From an uncultured Bariatricus sp. (lineage in GTDB: Bacteria > Bacillota > Clostridia > Lachnospirales > Lachnospiraceae), in assembly GCA_934320645.1 (NCBI GenBank), contig CAKRFP010000003.1:1-64000 (forward strand): a stretch of DNA of 64,000 nt. Reading direction: 5' to 3'. Both the position numbers and the translations under genes were made by a program. The notes under the pieces are model-generated. The model ran no database searches. It was not told where the DNA came from and worked only from the letters and a program-made list of their open reading frames with translations. How positions within the stretch are numbered: the stretch's first letter is position 1; each line of letters opens with the position of its first letter. Below, in pieces: positions 44,797-55,774 of the stretch.

Positions 44797-45825
44797 CTAT
44801 TCCTTTTCTCCTTCATTTGCCTCTTCCATATCTACGCAGGCAAGTCCTCTGTCCTCCACATAACTGACACGGATCACTGCCTGCGACCAGTTGAGGCTGA
44901 TCCTTGCCGCCTTCTGCTTCTCTTCTCCGGCTTTCCGGAGCAGATCCAGAAGCTTTTCCAGAACCTCTCTTGTCAGATAGCCTCCTCTCCACTGGAAGGT
45001 CAACGTCCTGCCCTTCTTAGCCGCCTGCAGCGACCGTTTATAGACATCCTCTTCTTTTGTAAAAGAAAGTTTCTTCTCCCGGTAATAAAAATGATCCCCA
45101 TTCGTACAGGCCGGTGCCGGTGCGATCAGCGGTTCATGATCTCGGAAAATCTTTTTATCGTCCAGATTGAAATAATCATAGCGGATCTCCTGCCCTGCCG
45201 CGCTGTGCTTTCCAAGCGTATTGTCAAAGGTTGCATCCAGATGATAATATGTACCGCCTATTTTTACAATATTCCAGGTATGACGGTACTTGATCCCTTT
45301 TTCCGGATTGTTGCCACAGACTGCGATCATGCACCAGATTCCAAGCGCATCACAGAGCACTTTCACGGACTTTGCAATTCCTTCGCACACACCGACTCCA
45401 TGTCCGAGTGGACCGATGATCTCATGGGAATACGCCTTTTTCAACTTATCATAAGTCACATTTTCACAGATAAAATCATGAATATATTTCTCCTTTTCCC
45501 ATTCGGACAAATCCTTTGCCGCTCTTGCCAGCTTCTCTACCCGGGCAGTCATTGCCTTCTGGTGCTCCCGGATTTTATTTTTGTCAAACAGATACTCCGG
45601 TACAAAGATCAGATTCGGAGAGTCCTGGTAATATTTATACTTATATCCTGTCATCCAGAAAATCTCCGGGTGATCCAGCCGAAGCCTGAAAAAGACATCA
45701 TAAAGCTCCGCACTTTCTATGCGCGGTATCTGAAATTCATCCGCAAGCGCATTCGCTCCCTGCATGATTACATGGTATGCTGCCTGCTGCTGTTTCGTCA
45801 TTTTGGTATAATAGAATGGTTCCAT
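44797..45825 (-). CDS. Transglutaminase-like cysteine protease-fold protein, cytoplasmic
   Basis: 342 residues from ATG 45825, with AGGAGG upstream; the longer reading to 45867 would start inside the promoter. Catalytic triad of the transglutaminase-like superfamily is visible: Cys in GVGVCEGIAKS, His in YRHTWNIV, Asp in YHLDATFDN. No signal peptide. It precedes a gene of unknown function without a gap. The promoter region carries five phased 33-bp repeats. Confidence 0.82.
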   Translation of the reverse strand: MEPFYYTKMTKQQQAAYHVIMQGANALADEFQIPRIESAELYDVFFRLRLDHPEIFWMTGYKYKYYQDSPNLIFVPEYLFDKNKIREHQKAMTARVEKLARAAKDLSEWEKEKYIHDFICENVTYDKLKKAYSHEIIGPLGHGVGVCEGIAKSVKVLCDALGIWCMIAVCGNNPEKGIKYRHTWNIVKIGGTYYHLDATFDNTLGKHSAAGQEIRYDYFNLDDKKIFRDHEPLIAPAPACTNGDHFYYREKKLSFTKEEDVYKRSLQAAKKGRTLTFQWRGGYLTREVLEKLLDLLRKAGEEKQKAARISLNWSQAVIRVSYVEDRGLACVDMEEANEGEKE

Positions 45826-45858
45826 GAAAGTCCTCCTGCGCAATGTTTTGATTCTCCT

Positions 45859-45864
45859 ATTATA
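45859..45864 (-). promoter_or_regulatory. -10 box of the transglutaminase operon
   Basis: TATAAT on the minus strand, 34 bp upstream of the ATG. The -35 position falls inside the first 33-bp repeat unit and is not a consensus hexamer. Confidence 0.65.
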
Positions 45865-45873
45865 CATTTTTTC

Positions 45874-46024
45874 ACGAAAACACGAAATGTTTTTCCTTGC
45901 TTTTTAACGAAAAACAGAAATGTTTTACGCTAGTTTTTAACGAAAATAGAAAATGTTTATACCCATTTCTTAACGAAAAACAGAAATGTTTATACTTAGA
46001 TATTCACGAAATCACAAAATGTTT
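45874..46024. repeat. Five direct repeats with exact 33-bp period
   Basis: Units begin at 45874, 45907, 45940, 45973 and 46006. Each holds a conserved 19-bp core, consensus ACGAAAAACAGAAATGTTT, followed by 14 bp of variable AT-rich DNA. The array occupies -35 to about -165 of the transglutaminase promoter. The spacing (about three helical turns) places all cores on nearly the same DNA face, as expected for a cooperative binding array. It is not a CRISPR array: the units are too short and variable and no cas genes are present. Confidence 0.85.
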
Positions 46025-46044
46025 CTCCAGAATATAATATAAAA

Positions 46045-46085
46045 AAGTCCCATATGGCAACCCTTTCCGTCACCATACAGGACTT
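46045..46085 (-). terminator. Terminator of the glycerol operon
   Basis: 13-bp stem with two G-U pairs (46045-46057 with 46073-46085), 15-nt loop, then T6 on the minus strand, 16 bp after the DUF1667 stop. Confidence 0.88.
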
Positions 46086-46100
46086 CTCCTTCTTTTCCTT

Positions 46101-46460
46101 TTATTCTACATTCTTCGTCGCAACAATATCCACGCCCGTATCAGCCACATTTTCAAGGATCACATCCCCAATATGAACCGGAGCCGGAACTTCAATTCCT
46201 TTGAGTGCCTTCACACATTCAAAAATCTTGCCCTTCGGGATATCTTCTTTCGTCTTCACCGATACCATATCGATGCTTCCGCCGGACACCCGCACGGTCG
46301 AAGTTACGATTCTCGTCGGATTTGTCACTTCTTTTCTTGCGTATACATCACCGCGCTTGCATGTATTTCCGGTGACGCTCACTACTTCTTCCCCATTCAT
46401 TACAACTGTAAGAGGGCAGCCCATCGGACAGCCGATACATGTCAATTTTCTCTCTTCCAT
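46101..46460 (-). CDS. DUF1667 iron-sulfur-type protein of the glycerol-3-phosphate dehydrogenase cluster
   Basis: 119 residues with CIGCPMGC (about 8-15) and a fourth Cys in GNTCKRG, probably binding a cluster or zinc, then VRVSGG...VSVKT. In Firmicutes and Thermotogae this family is regularly found after a GlpA-like and a GlpB-like oxidoreductase and may be a small electron-transfer subunit. It starts 3 bp after the upstream stop. Confidence 0.82.
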   Translation of the reverse strand: MEERKLTCIGCPMGCPLTVVMNGEEVVSVTGNTCKRGDVYARKEVTNPTRIVTSTVRVSGGSIDMVSVKTKEDIPKGKIFECVKALKGIEVPAPVHIGDVILENVADTGVDIVATKNVE

Positions 46461-46463
46461 CGT

Positions 46464-47732
46464 CTACGCCTCCTCAATCTTTACTGTGATGGTCTGCAGA
46501 TCCGGATATTTCAGAAGCTGCTCTTTTGTCAGCTTAATCTCTTCCATCTCACCTGGTGCAACAACCGGACGTTTTCTGTGGATCACTCTCTCATCATCAA
46601 AATATGCGCTGATATAACAGTTCTTGTAGACACCGCCCACACGGAAACGCACGGTCAGGTTCTCATCCATCCGGTCTACGTTAATCGCTCCCGGAACTGT
46701 ATAGCGGACACCTTCGACTGGATTCATCTTAATCTCTTTTCCGCCCTGTCTGCGTGCTTCTCCATTTTTCACATATTCTGCCGCATTTCTTCCTGCTGTT
46801 CCGGCTTCTTCTGATACAAAATCCACCAGATCATGTACATGCAGGACATTTCCGCAGGCAAATACGCCTTCGATGTTTGTTTCCAGGCTCTCATTTACCT
46901 TCGGTCCTGATGTGACAGGGTTCATATCCACGCCCATACCTCTTGAAATCTCATTTTCCGGAATCAAGCCTACGGAAAGAAGGAGGGTATCACAGCTGTA
47001 TTCTTCTTCGGTTCCAGGAATCGGTTTTCCGTGACTGTCCACCTGTGCCAGTGTAATGCCTTCCAGACGCTCTTTTCCTTTGATATCAACAACCGTATGG
47101 CTCAGCTTCAGCGGAATGTCATAATCATCCAGACACTGTACGATATTTCTCTTCAGTCCTCCGGAATATGGCATCAGCTCTGCAACAACCTTAACCTTTG
47201 CGCCTTCAAATGTCATTCGTCTTGCCATGATCAGTCCGATGTCGCCGGAACCAAGGATCACAACCTCTCGCCCCGGCATATAGCCTTCGATATTGACCAG
47301 TCTCTGTGCCGTACCTGCCGAGAAAATACCCGCCGGACGATAACCCGGAATATTAAGTGCACCTCTGGAACGCTCACGGCATCCCATTGCCAGAACAACT
47401 GCCTTCGCCTGAATCTCGAAAAGACCTTCCTCGCGGTTCATTGCGGTGACAACCTTCTGTGGACTGATATCCATAACCATTGTATTCAGCTTATATTCTA
47501 TATTCAGTTCTTTCGCCTGATCAATAAAACGTCCTGCATATTCCGGTCCGGTCAGTTCTTCCTTAAAAGTATGGAGTCCGAATCCGTTATGGATGCACTG
47601 ATTCAGGATACCGCCAAGTTCTTTATCTCTTTCCAGGATCAGGACACTGTCCACTCCGCTTTTCTTCGCCGAAATTGCAGCCGCAAGTCCCGCCGGTCCT
47701 CCTCCAATGATAACAATATCATAAGCTCTCAT
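46464..47732 (-). CDS. NAD(P)/FAD-dependent oxidoreductase of the glycerol cluster
   Basis: 422 residues. FAD site IIGGGPAGLAAAISAKK (about 7-23), second dinucleotide site VVILGSGDIGLIMARRM, and FACGNVLHVHDLVDFVSEEAG. This is a pyridine nucleotide-disulfide-type fold without a redox CxxxxC. It probably passes electrons from the GlpA-like dehydrogenase to NAD or another acceptor together with DUF1667. Confidence 0.87.
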   Translation of the reverse strand: MRAYDIVIIGGGPAGLAAAISAKKSGVDSVLILERDKELGGILNQCIHNGFGLHTFKEELTGPEYAGRFIDQAKELNIEYKLNTMVMDISPQKVVTAMNREEGLFEIQAKAVVLAMGCRERSRGALNIPGYRPAGIFSAGTAQRLVNIEGYMPGREVVILGSGDIGLIMARRMTFEGAKVKVVAELMPYSGGLKRNIVQCLDDYDIPLKLSHTVVDIKGKERLEGITLAQVDSHGKPIPGTEEEYSCDTLLLSVGLIPENEISRGMGVDMNPVTSGPKVNESLETNIEGVFACGNVLHVHDLVDFVSEEAGTAGRNAAEYVKNGEARRQGGKEIKMNPVEGVRYTVPGAINVDRMDENLTVRFRVGGVYKNCYISAYFDDERVIHRKRPVVAPGEMEEIKLTKEQLLKYPDLQTITVKIEEA

Positions 47733-47749
47733 GATGCAATGCCTCCCTT

Positions 47750-49186
47750 TTATAACGAATCCTTATTAGTACCTGTAACAATTTTAGAATCTCCACCGGA
47801 TTTTGTGATCTCGAACATACTCATATGGCGTTCTCTCGCCAGGATTTCCATCGTTCTCGGTGAGCAGAAACCAGCCTGACAGCGTCCCATTCCGGCTCTT
47901 GTTCTGCGTTTCACCCCGTCCAGAGATTTGGCGCCGAGCGGTCTGTTGATCGCATCCATGATCTCACCCTCTGTAACCATTTCACAGCGGCAGATAATAT
48001 TTCCATATTCCGGTTTCTCTTTGATGAGTTCAATTCTTTCTTCCCTGCTGAGTGTATTCGGATCCAGAACTCCCTTTCTTGTTGCGATAAAATCTTCTTT
48101 TTCTTCCAGATTCATTTTATCTTTGAGGATCTGTGCCACCATCTCTCCGATTGCCGGTGCACTGGTAAGTCCCGGTGATTCAATTCCGGCACAGTCGATA
48201 AATCCTTTTGCATCCTCCACTTCCCCGATCAGGAACTCATGTCCGTCCTCATGTGCACGAAGTCCGGCAAATGAAGTAATCACCTGACGGAGCGGAATAT
48301 TTTTCACATTCATCTCTGCTCTTTCAATCACCTGATCCAGTCCTTCTCTTGTTGTATTGGTTCCTTCTTTATCTTCGATATCGATCGCCGTTGGTCCAAG
48401 GATCAGATTACCGTGAACCGTCGGTGCAACCAGAATACCTTTTCCATATTTTCCTGGAAGTGCAAAAATCGTCTTGCTCACATGACTTCCCGCACTCTTA
48501 TCAAGCAGACAGTAATCTCCTCTTCTAGGGGTAATGTGGATCTTCTTCTCACTTACCATATTATGAAACTTGTCTGCATAGACTCCGGCTGCATTTACCA
48601 CATACCTTGTCCGGAAAACCCCATTATTTGTATGGATTTCCCATCCCTCATCTATTGGTTTAAGATCCGTAACTTCCGTATCAAATTTGAACTCCACACC
48701 ATTTACATTTGCATTCTCAGCCATTGCAATGTTCAGATTAAACGGACATACAATTCCGGCTGTCGGTGCATAAAGTGCGGCATACGCCTGATCGGAAATA
48801 TTCGGTTCCATTTCTTTCAATTCCTCACGGTTAAGAATTCTTAACTCCTTAACACCATTTGCAACGCCTCGGTCATACAGTGCCTGAAGATTCGGCATAT
48901 CCTCTTCATGCAGACATACAACCAGCGAGCCATTTTTCTTAAATGGAAAATCCAGATCCTTTGAAAGCTGTTCCATCATCTGATTTCCCCTGACATTCAG
49001 TTTTGCCATCAGCGATCCTTCTGCCGCATCATAACCGGCATGGACAATTGCACTGTTTGCCTTGGAGGTACCACAGCATACATCCTCTTCTTTTTCGATT
49101 ACACATGCCTTCACTTTATAACGTGACAGCTCTCTTGCTGTTGCCGCACCGGATACTCCAGCCCCGATAATTATTACATCATACAT
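47750..49186 (-). CDS. GlpA-like FAD-dependent glycerol-3-phosphate dehydrogenase with BFD-like iron-sulfur domain
   Basis: 478 residues from ATG 49186 (MYDVIIIGAGVSGA); the longer reading runs through the upstream terminator. DAO domain about 1-370, then a [2Fe-2S] BFD-like domain with CRCE and CQAGFC (about 400-465), as in GlpA. It oxidises glycerol-3-phosphate to dihydroxyacetone phosphate. A terminator-like leader (49243-49293) precedes it inside the operon, so it can be regulated apart from glpF. Confidence 0.9.
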   Translation of the reverse strand: MYDVIIIGAGVSGAATARELSRYKVKACVIEKEEDVCCGTSKANSAIVHAGYDAAEGSLMAKLNVRGNQMMEQLSKDLDFPFKKNGSLVVCLHEEDMPNLQALYDRGVANGVKELRILNREELKEMEPNISDQAYAALYAPTAGIVCPFNLNIAMAENANVNGVEFKFDTEVTDLKPIDEGWEIHTNNGVFRTRYVVNAAGVYADKFHNMVSEKKIHITPRRGDYCLLDKSAGSHVSKTIFALPGKYGKGILVAPTVHGNLILGPTAIDIEDKEGTNTTREGLDQVIERAEMNVKNIPLRQVITSFAGLRAHEDGHEFLIGEVEDAKGFIDCAGIESPGLTSAPAIGEMVAQILKDKMNLEEKEDFIATRKGVLDPNTLSREERIELIKEKPEYGNIICRCEMVTEGEIMDAINRPLGAKSLDGVKRRTRAGMGRCQAGFCSPRTMEILARERHMSMFEITKSGGDSKIVTGTNKDSL

Positions 49187-49242
49187 TCCCAGATCACTCC
49201 TTAATAACTGTTTTTTCTTCCTGAACTTCCTGCTTATGAAAA

Positions 49243-49293
49243 AGAGCCTGCCAAGTAAACGCATTTCCCTATGCGGTTATCCTGTCAGGCTCT
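49243..49293 (-). terminator. Leader terminator/attenuator between glpF and the glpA-like gene
   Basis: AGAGCCTG/CAGGCTCT (49243-49250 with 49286-49293) encloses a CGCAT/ATGCG hairpin and is followed by T5 on the minus strand. The 5' arm is followed by ACAGGATAA; TGACAGGA also occurs in the glpP leader. It is a candidate site for antitermination by GlpP. Confidence 0.75.
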
Positions 49294-49330
49294 CTCATCT
49301 CATGCCATTACCATTTTCAATTCTGAATTT

Positions 49331-50044
49331 TTACCACGGAATTGCTCCATACAGTAATACTGCTGCGATTGCTCCGATGATTGGTCCGATGATCGGTACA
49401 ACCAGACCGTATCCGAAGTTTGAATCACCTTTTCCCTTAATCGGAAGTACTGCGTGTGCAAGTCTTGGTCCAAGATCTCTTGCCGGGTTGATCGCATAAC
49501 CGGTCAGTCCGCCAAGTGACATACCTACTGATACAATAATTCCGAATACAAATAATTTGTCAACGCCTGTGGAAAGTCCTGTCACGTTTCCAATTCCCTT
49601 GATCGCAAATACAAGGATAAATGTTCCAACTGCCTCACTGAAAATATTCAGTCCTGTGTTTGCAATCGAAGGTCCTGTACAGAATACACCAAGCTTTGTT
49701 CCCTGATCTTCTGTTGCGTCAAACTGTCCTTTGAAAAGTAAATAAACGATACAGCCGCCTACGAATGCTCCTGCGATCTGGGCGATGATATATCCAGGAA
49801 CCATCGACCATGCAAAACTTCCGTCCACTGCAAGCGCAATCGTAAGTGCCGGATTAAAGGAAGCTCCTGAAGCCTCTCCGAAAATAAATGCCGGAAGCAG
49901 AACTGCAAGACCCCAGGCAAATGTAATCTGAACCGCGCCGGCACCTTTCATACCGGATTTGTTAAGGTTCACATTTGCTACTACTCCATCTCCAAGAATA
50001 ATAAGTATCATTGTTCCAAGAAACTCTGCTATATAAGGTAACAT
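49331..50044 (-). CDS. glpF: Glycerol uptake facilitator
   Basis: 237 residues, six membrane segments and the two NPA half-helices: FNPALT (about 67) and INPARDLGP (about 187). The Asp after the second NPA marks aquaglyceroporins rather than water-only channels. It lets glycerol diffuse in for phosphorylation by GlpK, encoded 60 bp upstream. Confidence 0.95.
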   Translation of the reverse strand: MLPYIAEFLGTMILIILGDGVVANVNLNKSGMKGAGAVQITFAWGLAVLLPAFIFGEASGASFNPALTIALAVDGSFAWSMVPGYIIAQIAGAFVGGCIVYLLFKGQFDATEDQGTKLGVFCTGPSIANTGLNIFSEAVGTFILVFAIKGIGNVTGLSTGVDKLFVFGIIVSVGMSLGGLTGYAINPARDLGPRLAHAVLPIKGKGDSNFGYGLVVPIIGPIIGAIAAVLLYGAIPW

Positions 50045-50104
50045 AATAAGTCCCCCTTTTCCCTATTCAATGTTCTGTTTTCATTTCCTTTTTACTGTCA
50101 AAAT

Positions 50105-51616
<1,512 letters not shown>

Positions 51617-51733
51617 TTAATAAAAATCGCTGCTTTGCATGTTTTATAGTAAAGCGGATATTCTATGCCGCTTCGCTACTTACTCATCTTCAAATACCTG
51701 TACTTTGTTTAAATATCTTCTGTTACTTTTGTT

Positions 51734-52303
51734 TTACATTTTCCAGACTTCATGATTCGTAGATGAAACTGCGATTGCTCCAGCTGAAAGTGCCGCCATC
51801 ACAGATTCTTTGTCCGAGATCAGACCGCCTGCAATGATCGGTGTCTTTGACATTTTACAGACTTTTCCGATCACCTTCGGCATCACACCCGGAAGTACTT
51901 CAATAAAATCGGGCTTCACGGCATGTTGTTGCTGCCTGATATTCTCATATGCCATTGAATCCAGAAGGAAATACCTTAGGACTGTGAACATCTTAAGTTC
52001 CTTCCCCCTTTTAATCAATGCGGCTTTTGTGGAAATTATTCCATCTGCTTCTGTATTTTTCCGGATAAAATCTACAACAATTTCCTTACTGCTAAGACCG
52101 CTTATCAGGTCTACATGAACCATCGCAACCTTCCCGGAATCTTTTATCTGTTGGACGATCTCACGGATCGAACAGACATCTCCAAATAAAATAAACACAA
52201 CCCGGATATCTTCCAAAGAACAGCAGATTTTTAAATCATCCATGTTCTTTACTGCTGCAATGATCGGATTTTCTTCTACTGCTTCATGAAAAAAACTGCT
52301 CAT
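51734..52303 (-). CDS. glpP: Glycerol uptake operon antiterminator GlpP
   Basis: 189 residues from ATG 52303 with AGGGGTG upstream; the in-frame extension to 52486 runs through the leader terminator. GlpP family features: ENPIIAAVKNMDDL, VHVDLISGLSSKE, ADGIISTK, EVLPGVMPKVI, and PIIAGGLISDKESV. In Bacillus, GlpP with glycerol-3-phosphate prevents termination in glp leaders. Here it leads the operon and sits behind such a leader itself. Confidence 0.92.
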   Translation of the reverse strand: MSSFFHEAVEENPIIAAVKNMDDLKICCSLEDIRVVFILFGDVCSIREIVQQIKDSGKVAMVHVDLISGLSSKEIVVDFIRKNTEADGIISTKAALIKRGKELKMFTVLRYFLLDSMAYENIRQQQHAVKPDFIEVLPGVMPKVIGKVCKMSKTPIIAGGLISDKESVMAALSAGAIAVSSTNHEVWKM

Positions 52304-52461
52304 TTTTTCACCCCTCATAATTATGATCGAGTAGGATGCTCCTGTCCGTTCTGTATACTTTGTACAGCATCTGCACTTAGCAGCTCGATGATGTACATTC
52401 ACCAAATGTAGATCCTTGTGCAAGCACAAATCTGCACTTGGCTCATCGTATACACAAAAAA

Positions 52462-52507
52462 AGAGCGCCTCTTGTAACAGCCTCATGGCTGATATAACAT
52501 TCGCTCT
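52462..52507 (-). terminator. Leader terminator/attenuator of glpP-glpK-glpF
   Basis: AGAGCG/CGCTCT (52462-52467 with 52502-52507) encloses a CAGCC/GGCTG hairpin (52478-52482 with 52487-52491) and is followed by eight T on the minus strand. TGACAGGA lies just before the 5' arm, as in the glpA leader. Confidence 0.75.
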
Positions 52508-52550
52508 CCTGTCACGGCATCTCTCTTCAATTGCTTTTCAACTTGACTTC

Positions 52551-52579
52551 ACTATATCACATTGCACAATTATTTGCAA
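52551..52579 (-). promoter_or_regulatory. Promoter of the glycerol operon
   Basis: TTGCAA (52574-52579), 17-bp spacer, TATAGT (52551-52556) on the minus strand. Predicted leader about 240 nt. Confidence 0.7.
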
Positions 52580-52773
52580 ATAATTTTTTCAAAAATATAC
52601 TTTTTGTACAGTTTCTACAAATATTTTGCCAATAATCAGGCTTGTTATTTGAAAAAAGATGTTTTTCTTTATGCAACTTTTTCGTTACTTTATTAACAAG
52701 TTTTAGACTCTATTTTCTCTGATCTGAACGTTCGCTTTTTACTATTTCTGTTCTGCCTTTCAAGCTTCTTTTT

Positions 52774-53106
52774 TTGTTAAAACGAAGTTCTCAGGATCGG
52801 GATCGCATTGATCACCGGTTCTTCATACGGATGAACCTTTTTGACTGCTTCAATTGTCTTGTCAACTTCTTCGGTAAACACGGTTACTTCCACTTTCACT
52901 TCAGGCTCTTTACTGATCTCACCGGTGTTTCCGATATACGGATTACATCCTTCCAGCGGACGCCAATACCCGGTTACCTCGCTCGATGACATACAGGAAT
53001 CGTAATTACCGATATGTCCTGCATCTACTTCCTGGAGGGTTCTTTGTAATGCAGGCAGGTGCGTTTCCGGAATGAAAATTTCCAATTTGCAGTATTTGAA
53101 ATTCAT
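52774..53106 (-). CDS. Stand-alone YqfO/Nif3 insertion-domain (CutA-like) protein
   Basis: 109 residues, RBS AAAGGAG. It matches the CutA-like domain inserted in Nif3/YqfO proteins: KYCKLEIFIPE, VDAGHIGNYDSCMSS, GYWRPLEGCNPYIG, and the ending KKVHPYEEPVINAIPI. Nif3 proteins bind two metals, but the metal-binding halves are absent here. A promoter TTGCAT, 17 bp, TATTAT lies upstream on the minus strand. Role unknown. Confidence 0.8.
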
Positions 53107-53217
53107 GGTTTGATTGCTCCTTTCTATTACAATACAATTCTATAATATACTACAATTCTTTTTCATGCAAATTCTATAAAAATCTTTCAACCCATCAATT
53201 AGCTTTTACACAAAAAA

Positions 53218-53251
53218 CCTTCGAACTGATATTTTAAAATCAATTCAAAGG
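53218..53251 (-). terminator. Terminator of the opp-2/patB/cyuA operon
   Basis: 13-bp stem with two G-U pairs (53218-53230 with 53239-53251), 8-nt loop, then T6 on the minus strand, 20 bp after the cyuA stop. Confidence 0.88.
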
Positions 53252-53270
53252 CTTTTTCTTTTTCTATCTT

Positions 53271-54548
53271 CTATTCTCCTTTTTCCTGCAGAATATCCAC
53301 GATTGTCTTCTCAGTTCCAATCATGCCTGGCGAAGCGATTTCTCCCATATGCCGCATCGTATCTTCTGGTGTAAAACCATTGATTCCATGAATATCATCA
53401 ATAAAAATATCATGCATCGCAAAGTCTGCTGATTGGAATGCAGCGTTCACTGCCACAACACCTTTCATCGTACATCCTTTGTTTCCGCCGTGACAGATCA
53501 TACCCGTAATACTGCTGGACATATTGTTGATCGTTCTTGCCATTGCATTTTCATCGCCACCGTTAAGAAAAACCAATGCACAGGCCATTCCGGTGCCGGC
53601 CGCAATACCACAGCCGCAAAAAGCAGAAAGTTTTCCGGAATACTCTTTGATATACATACAGATAAGATAACTTAATGCGGTCGCACGATATAAGGTTTCA
53701 TCACTTAAGCCCCGGATCTTGCAAACACCGTAAAGTGGCATGGTTGCAATGATTCCATGGGCACCGGAACCTGTAATACTCATAGCAGGTCTGTCAAGAC
53801 CGATCACCCTCGCCTCGATTGCTGCATTACAAAGTAAGGATGCTGTATTTAACTCATTATCAGAAATAATCTTTCCGCCATTTTTCTCAAGCAGATAGCG
53901 TGCATATGTCGTTCTTGGATTCTGAATCCCTTCTTCGAACAAGGCATAGTTCATCTCATAGGCAGCTTTTATAAATTCGATTTCCTCTGCCGGAACTTCT
54001 TTTGCATATTTGTAAATCTGTTTTAATGTGTAATTGTGGATCAGTGGTTTTTCTTCTTGACCGCCTTCCACAGAAGCCTCTTCTTTCTCAAGAATCACTT
54101 CTCCATTTACCTCAATACGAACAATATTCGTATGTGCATCGCGTATCCGAACCACTGCCTCTCCAGCTGTTGTCTTTACACGGGCTTCGATAAAAATACG
54201 GCTTGTGATCTCACTCATTTTTACAACGATTTTTCCGTCTTTTACCAATTTTTCTGCTGCTGCATTGTCAGCTTCTGTTACATCCGCAAGACTCTCCAGC
54301 TCTTTTTCCGGTTTCCCTGCTATCACTCCCAGCGCTGCCGCGTATTCATTCCCGTAAAAATGACTGTTCGGAATACCGCATGTATATGCGTTTTTATACA
54401 TTCCGCTATTAAGCAAAAGTGTAACTTCTTCCAGTTCTCCCGCAACGTAGGATTTTGCCTTTGAAACCGCATACGCGATCGCTCCCGGCTCTGTTACCCC
54501 AAGAGCCGGACGCATATCCTCTTTAATTAATTGTGTTAATTCATGCAT
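53271..54548 (-). CDS. cyuA: L-cysteine desulfidase family protein (CyuA/YhaM, UPF0597)
   Basis: 425 residues. Characteristic cysteines of the [4Fe-4S] serine dehydratase alpha-like fold: GCGIAAGTG and CHGGNKGCTMKG near the C-terminus, with GSGAHGI in the middle. The family splits cysteine to pyruvate, ammonia and sulfide. It starts 18 bp after a MalY/PatB lyase gene and ends the operon begun by the opp-2 transporter, so imported peptides probably supply its cysteine. Confidence 0.9.
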   Translation of the reverse strand: MHELTQLIKEDMRPALGVTEPGAIAYAVSKAKSYVAGELEEVTLLLNSGMYKNAYTCGIPNSHFYGNEYAAALGVIAGKPEKELESLADVTEADNAAAEKLVKDGKIVVKMSEITSRIFIEARVKTTAGEAVVRIRDAHTNIVRIEVNGEVILEKEEASVEGGQEEKPLIHNYTLKQIYKYAKEVPAEEIEFIKAAYEMNYALFEEGIQNPRTTYARYLLEKNGGKIISDNELNTASLLCNAAIEARVIGLDRPAMSITGSGAHGIIATMPLYGVCKIRGLSDETLYRATALSYLICMYIKEYSGKLSAFCGCGIAAGTGMACALVFLNGGDENAMARTINNMSSSITGMICHGGNKGCTMKGVVAVNAAFQSADFAMHDIFIDDIHGINGFTPEDTMRHMGEIASPGMIGTEKTIVDILQEKGE

Positions 54549-54566
54549 TTTCTTTTTCTCCTCTAA

Positions 54567-55748
54567 TCAGATATTCAGATTATTGACTGCATCCTCTAAT
54601 TGCTTTAAAGCTTTCTCCAAAACAGCTCTCGGACAAGCTGCATTCAACCGCATAAAGCCGTTCATTGTCCTTGTAAAAGACGAACCGTCATTTAATCCAA
54701 GCCCTGCCTTATAAATCATAAAATCCTTTAATTCTTCATTATCCATATGCAGTGCTCTGCAGTCCAGCCACACAAGATAGGTTGCATCCGGCATATTTGC
54801 TTTGATCAGAGGAATCTTTTTTTCAAAATAATCACATATATAATCAAGATTTCCAGAAATATACGCAAGGAGTTGTTCCAACCACTCTTCGCCCTCATTC
54901 AATGCTGCTTCCATTGCAACAGAACTAAACGCATTGTTTCTATGTATATCCATTCCACCCCAATATCCGTCGAACTTTTTCTTCATTTCCAGATTTGGGA
55001 ATACCGTGGTTGATGCCTGAAGTCCTGCCAGGTTAAATGTTTTTGTCACGGAAATACATGTGATCACCTTATCAGCTGCTTCTGGGACAACAATTGCTGC
55101 CGGAATATGTTTTTTTCCATGAAATATGAGATCCGAATGAATTTCATCTGAAACTACCTGAACATCATTTTCAAAGCAAAGTGTCAGCATTTTAGACAGC
55201 TCATCTTGGGACCATACGCGTCCAAGCGGATTATGTGGATTACATAAAATGAAGAGTTTCACTGCGGGATCTTTTACCTGCTTTTCAAAATCTTCAAAAT
55301 CTACTTCCCACACTCCGTCATGCTCAAGAAAGTTATTTTGTACAAGTTCTCTCCCTGTATTTTCTGTGATTTCGAAAAATTCCGGATAAACCGGTGGCTG
55401 AATTAAAACCTTTTCTTCTTTCTTTGTAAATAGCTTAATGATCGCTGCAAGAGCCGGAACCACACCTAAACACCAGCTACATAAGTTTGTATCAAGTGCC
55501 CATCCGTTTCTTCTTAACTGCCAGTCGGCATACGCTTTAAAATAACTATCTGGGCGGGATGTATAACCCCAGATTCCTTCTTCCGCTTTCTTTTTACATG
55601 CATCAATAATAGGCTGCGCTGTCTTGAAATCCATATCTGCAATCCAAAGCGGAATCACATCATCTGTCCCAAAATTCTTTACCCTTTCATCATATTTTGC
55701 AGAACGGTTTTTGCTTCTGTCAACAGGCTCATCAAAATTGTATTTCAT
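54567..55748 (-). CDS. patB: MalY/PatB-type PLP C-S lyase (paralogue 2)
   Basis: 393 residues. WIADMDFKTAQPI, LCNPHNPLGRVW, SDEIHSDL, PLP lysine in SVTKTFNLAG. C-S beta-lyase of the MalY/PatB family acting on cystathionine or other cysteine S-conjugates. It lies between oppF-2 (26 bp gap) and cyuA (18 bp gap); lyase and desulfidase together would break down thioether and free cysteine. Confidence 0.9.
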   Translation of the reverse strand: MKYNFDEPVDRSKNRSAKYDERVKNFGTDDVIPLWIADMDFKTAQPIIDACKKKAEEGIWGYTSRPDSYFKAYADWQLRRNGWALDTNLCSWCLGVVPALAAIIKLFTKKEEKVLIQPPVYPEFFEITENTGRELVQNNFLEHDGVWEVDFEDFEKQVKDPAVKLFILCNPHNPLGRVWSQDELSKMLTLCFENDVQVVSDEIHSDLIFHGKKHIPAAIVVPEAADKVITCISVTKTFNLAGLQASTTVFPNLEMKKKFDGYWGGMDIHRNNAFSSVAMEAALNEGEEWLEQLLAYISGNLDYICDYFEKKIPLIKANMPDATYLVWLDCRALHMDNEELKDFMIYKAGLGLNDGSSFTRTMNGFMRLNAACPRAVLEKALKQLEDAVNNLNI

Positions 55749-55774
55749 ATTTTCATTTCCTCTTTAATTATGCA

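Noticed and set aside
45874..46024. CRISPR array
   Set aside because: Five units with 19-bp imperfect cores and 14-bp intervals are far from CRISPR dimensions, and there are no cas genes in the window.
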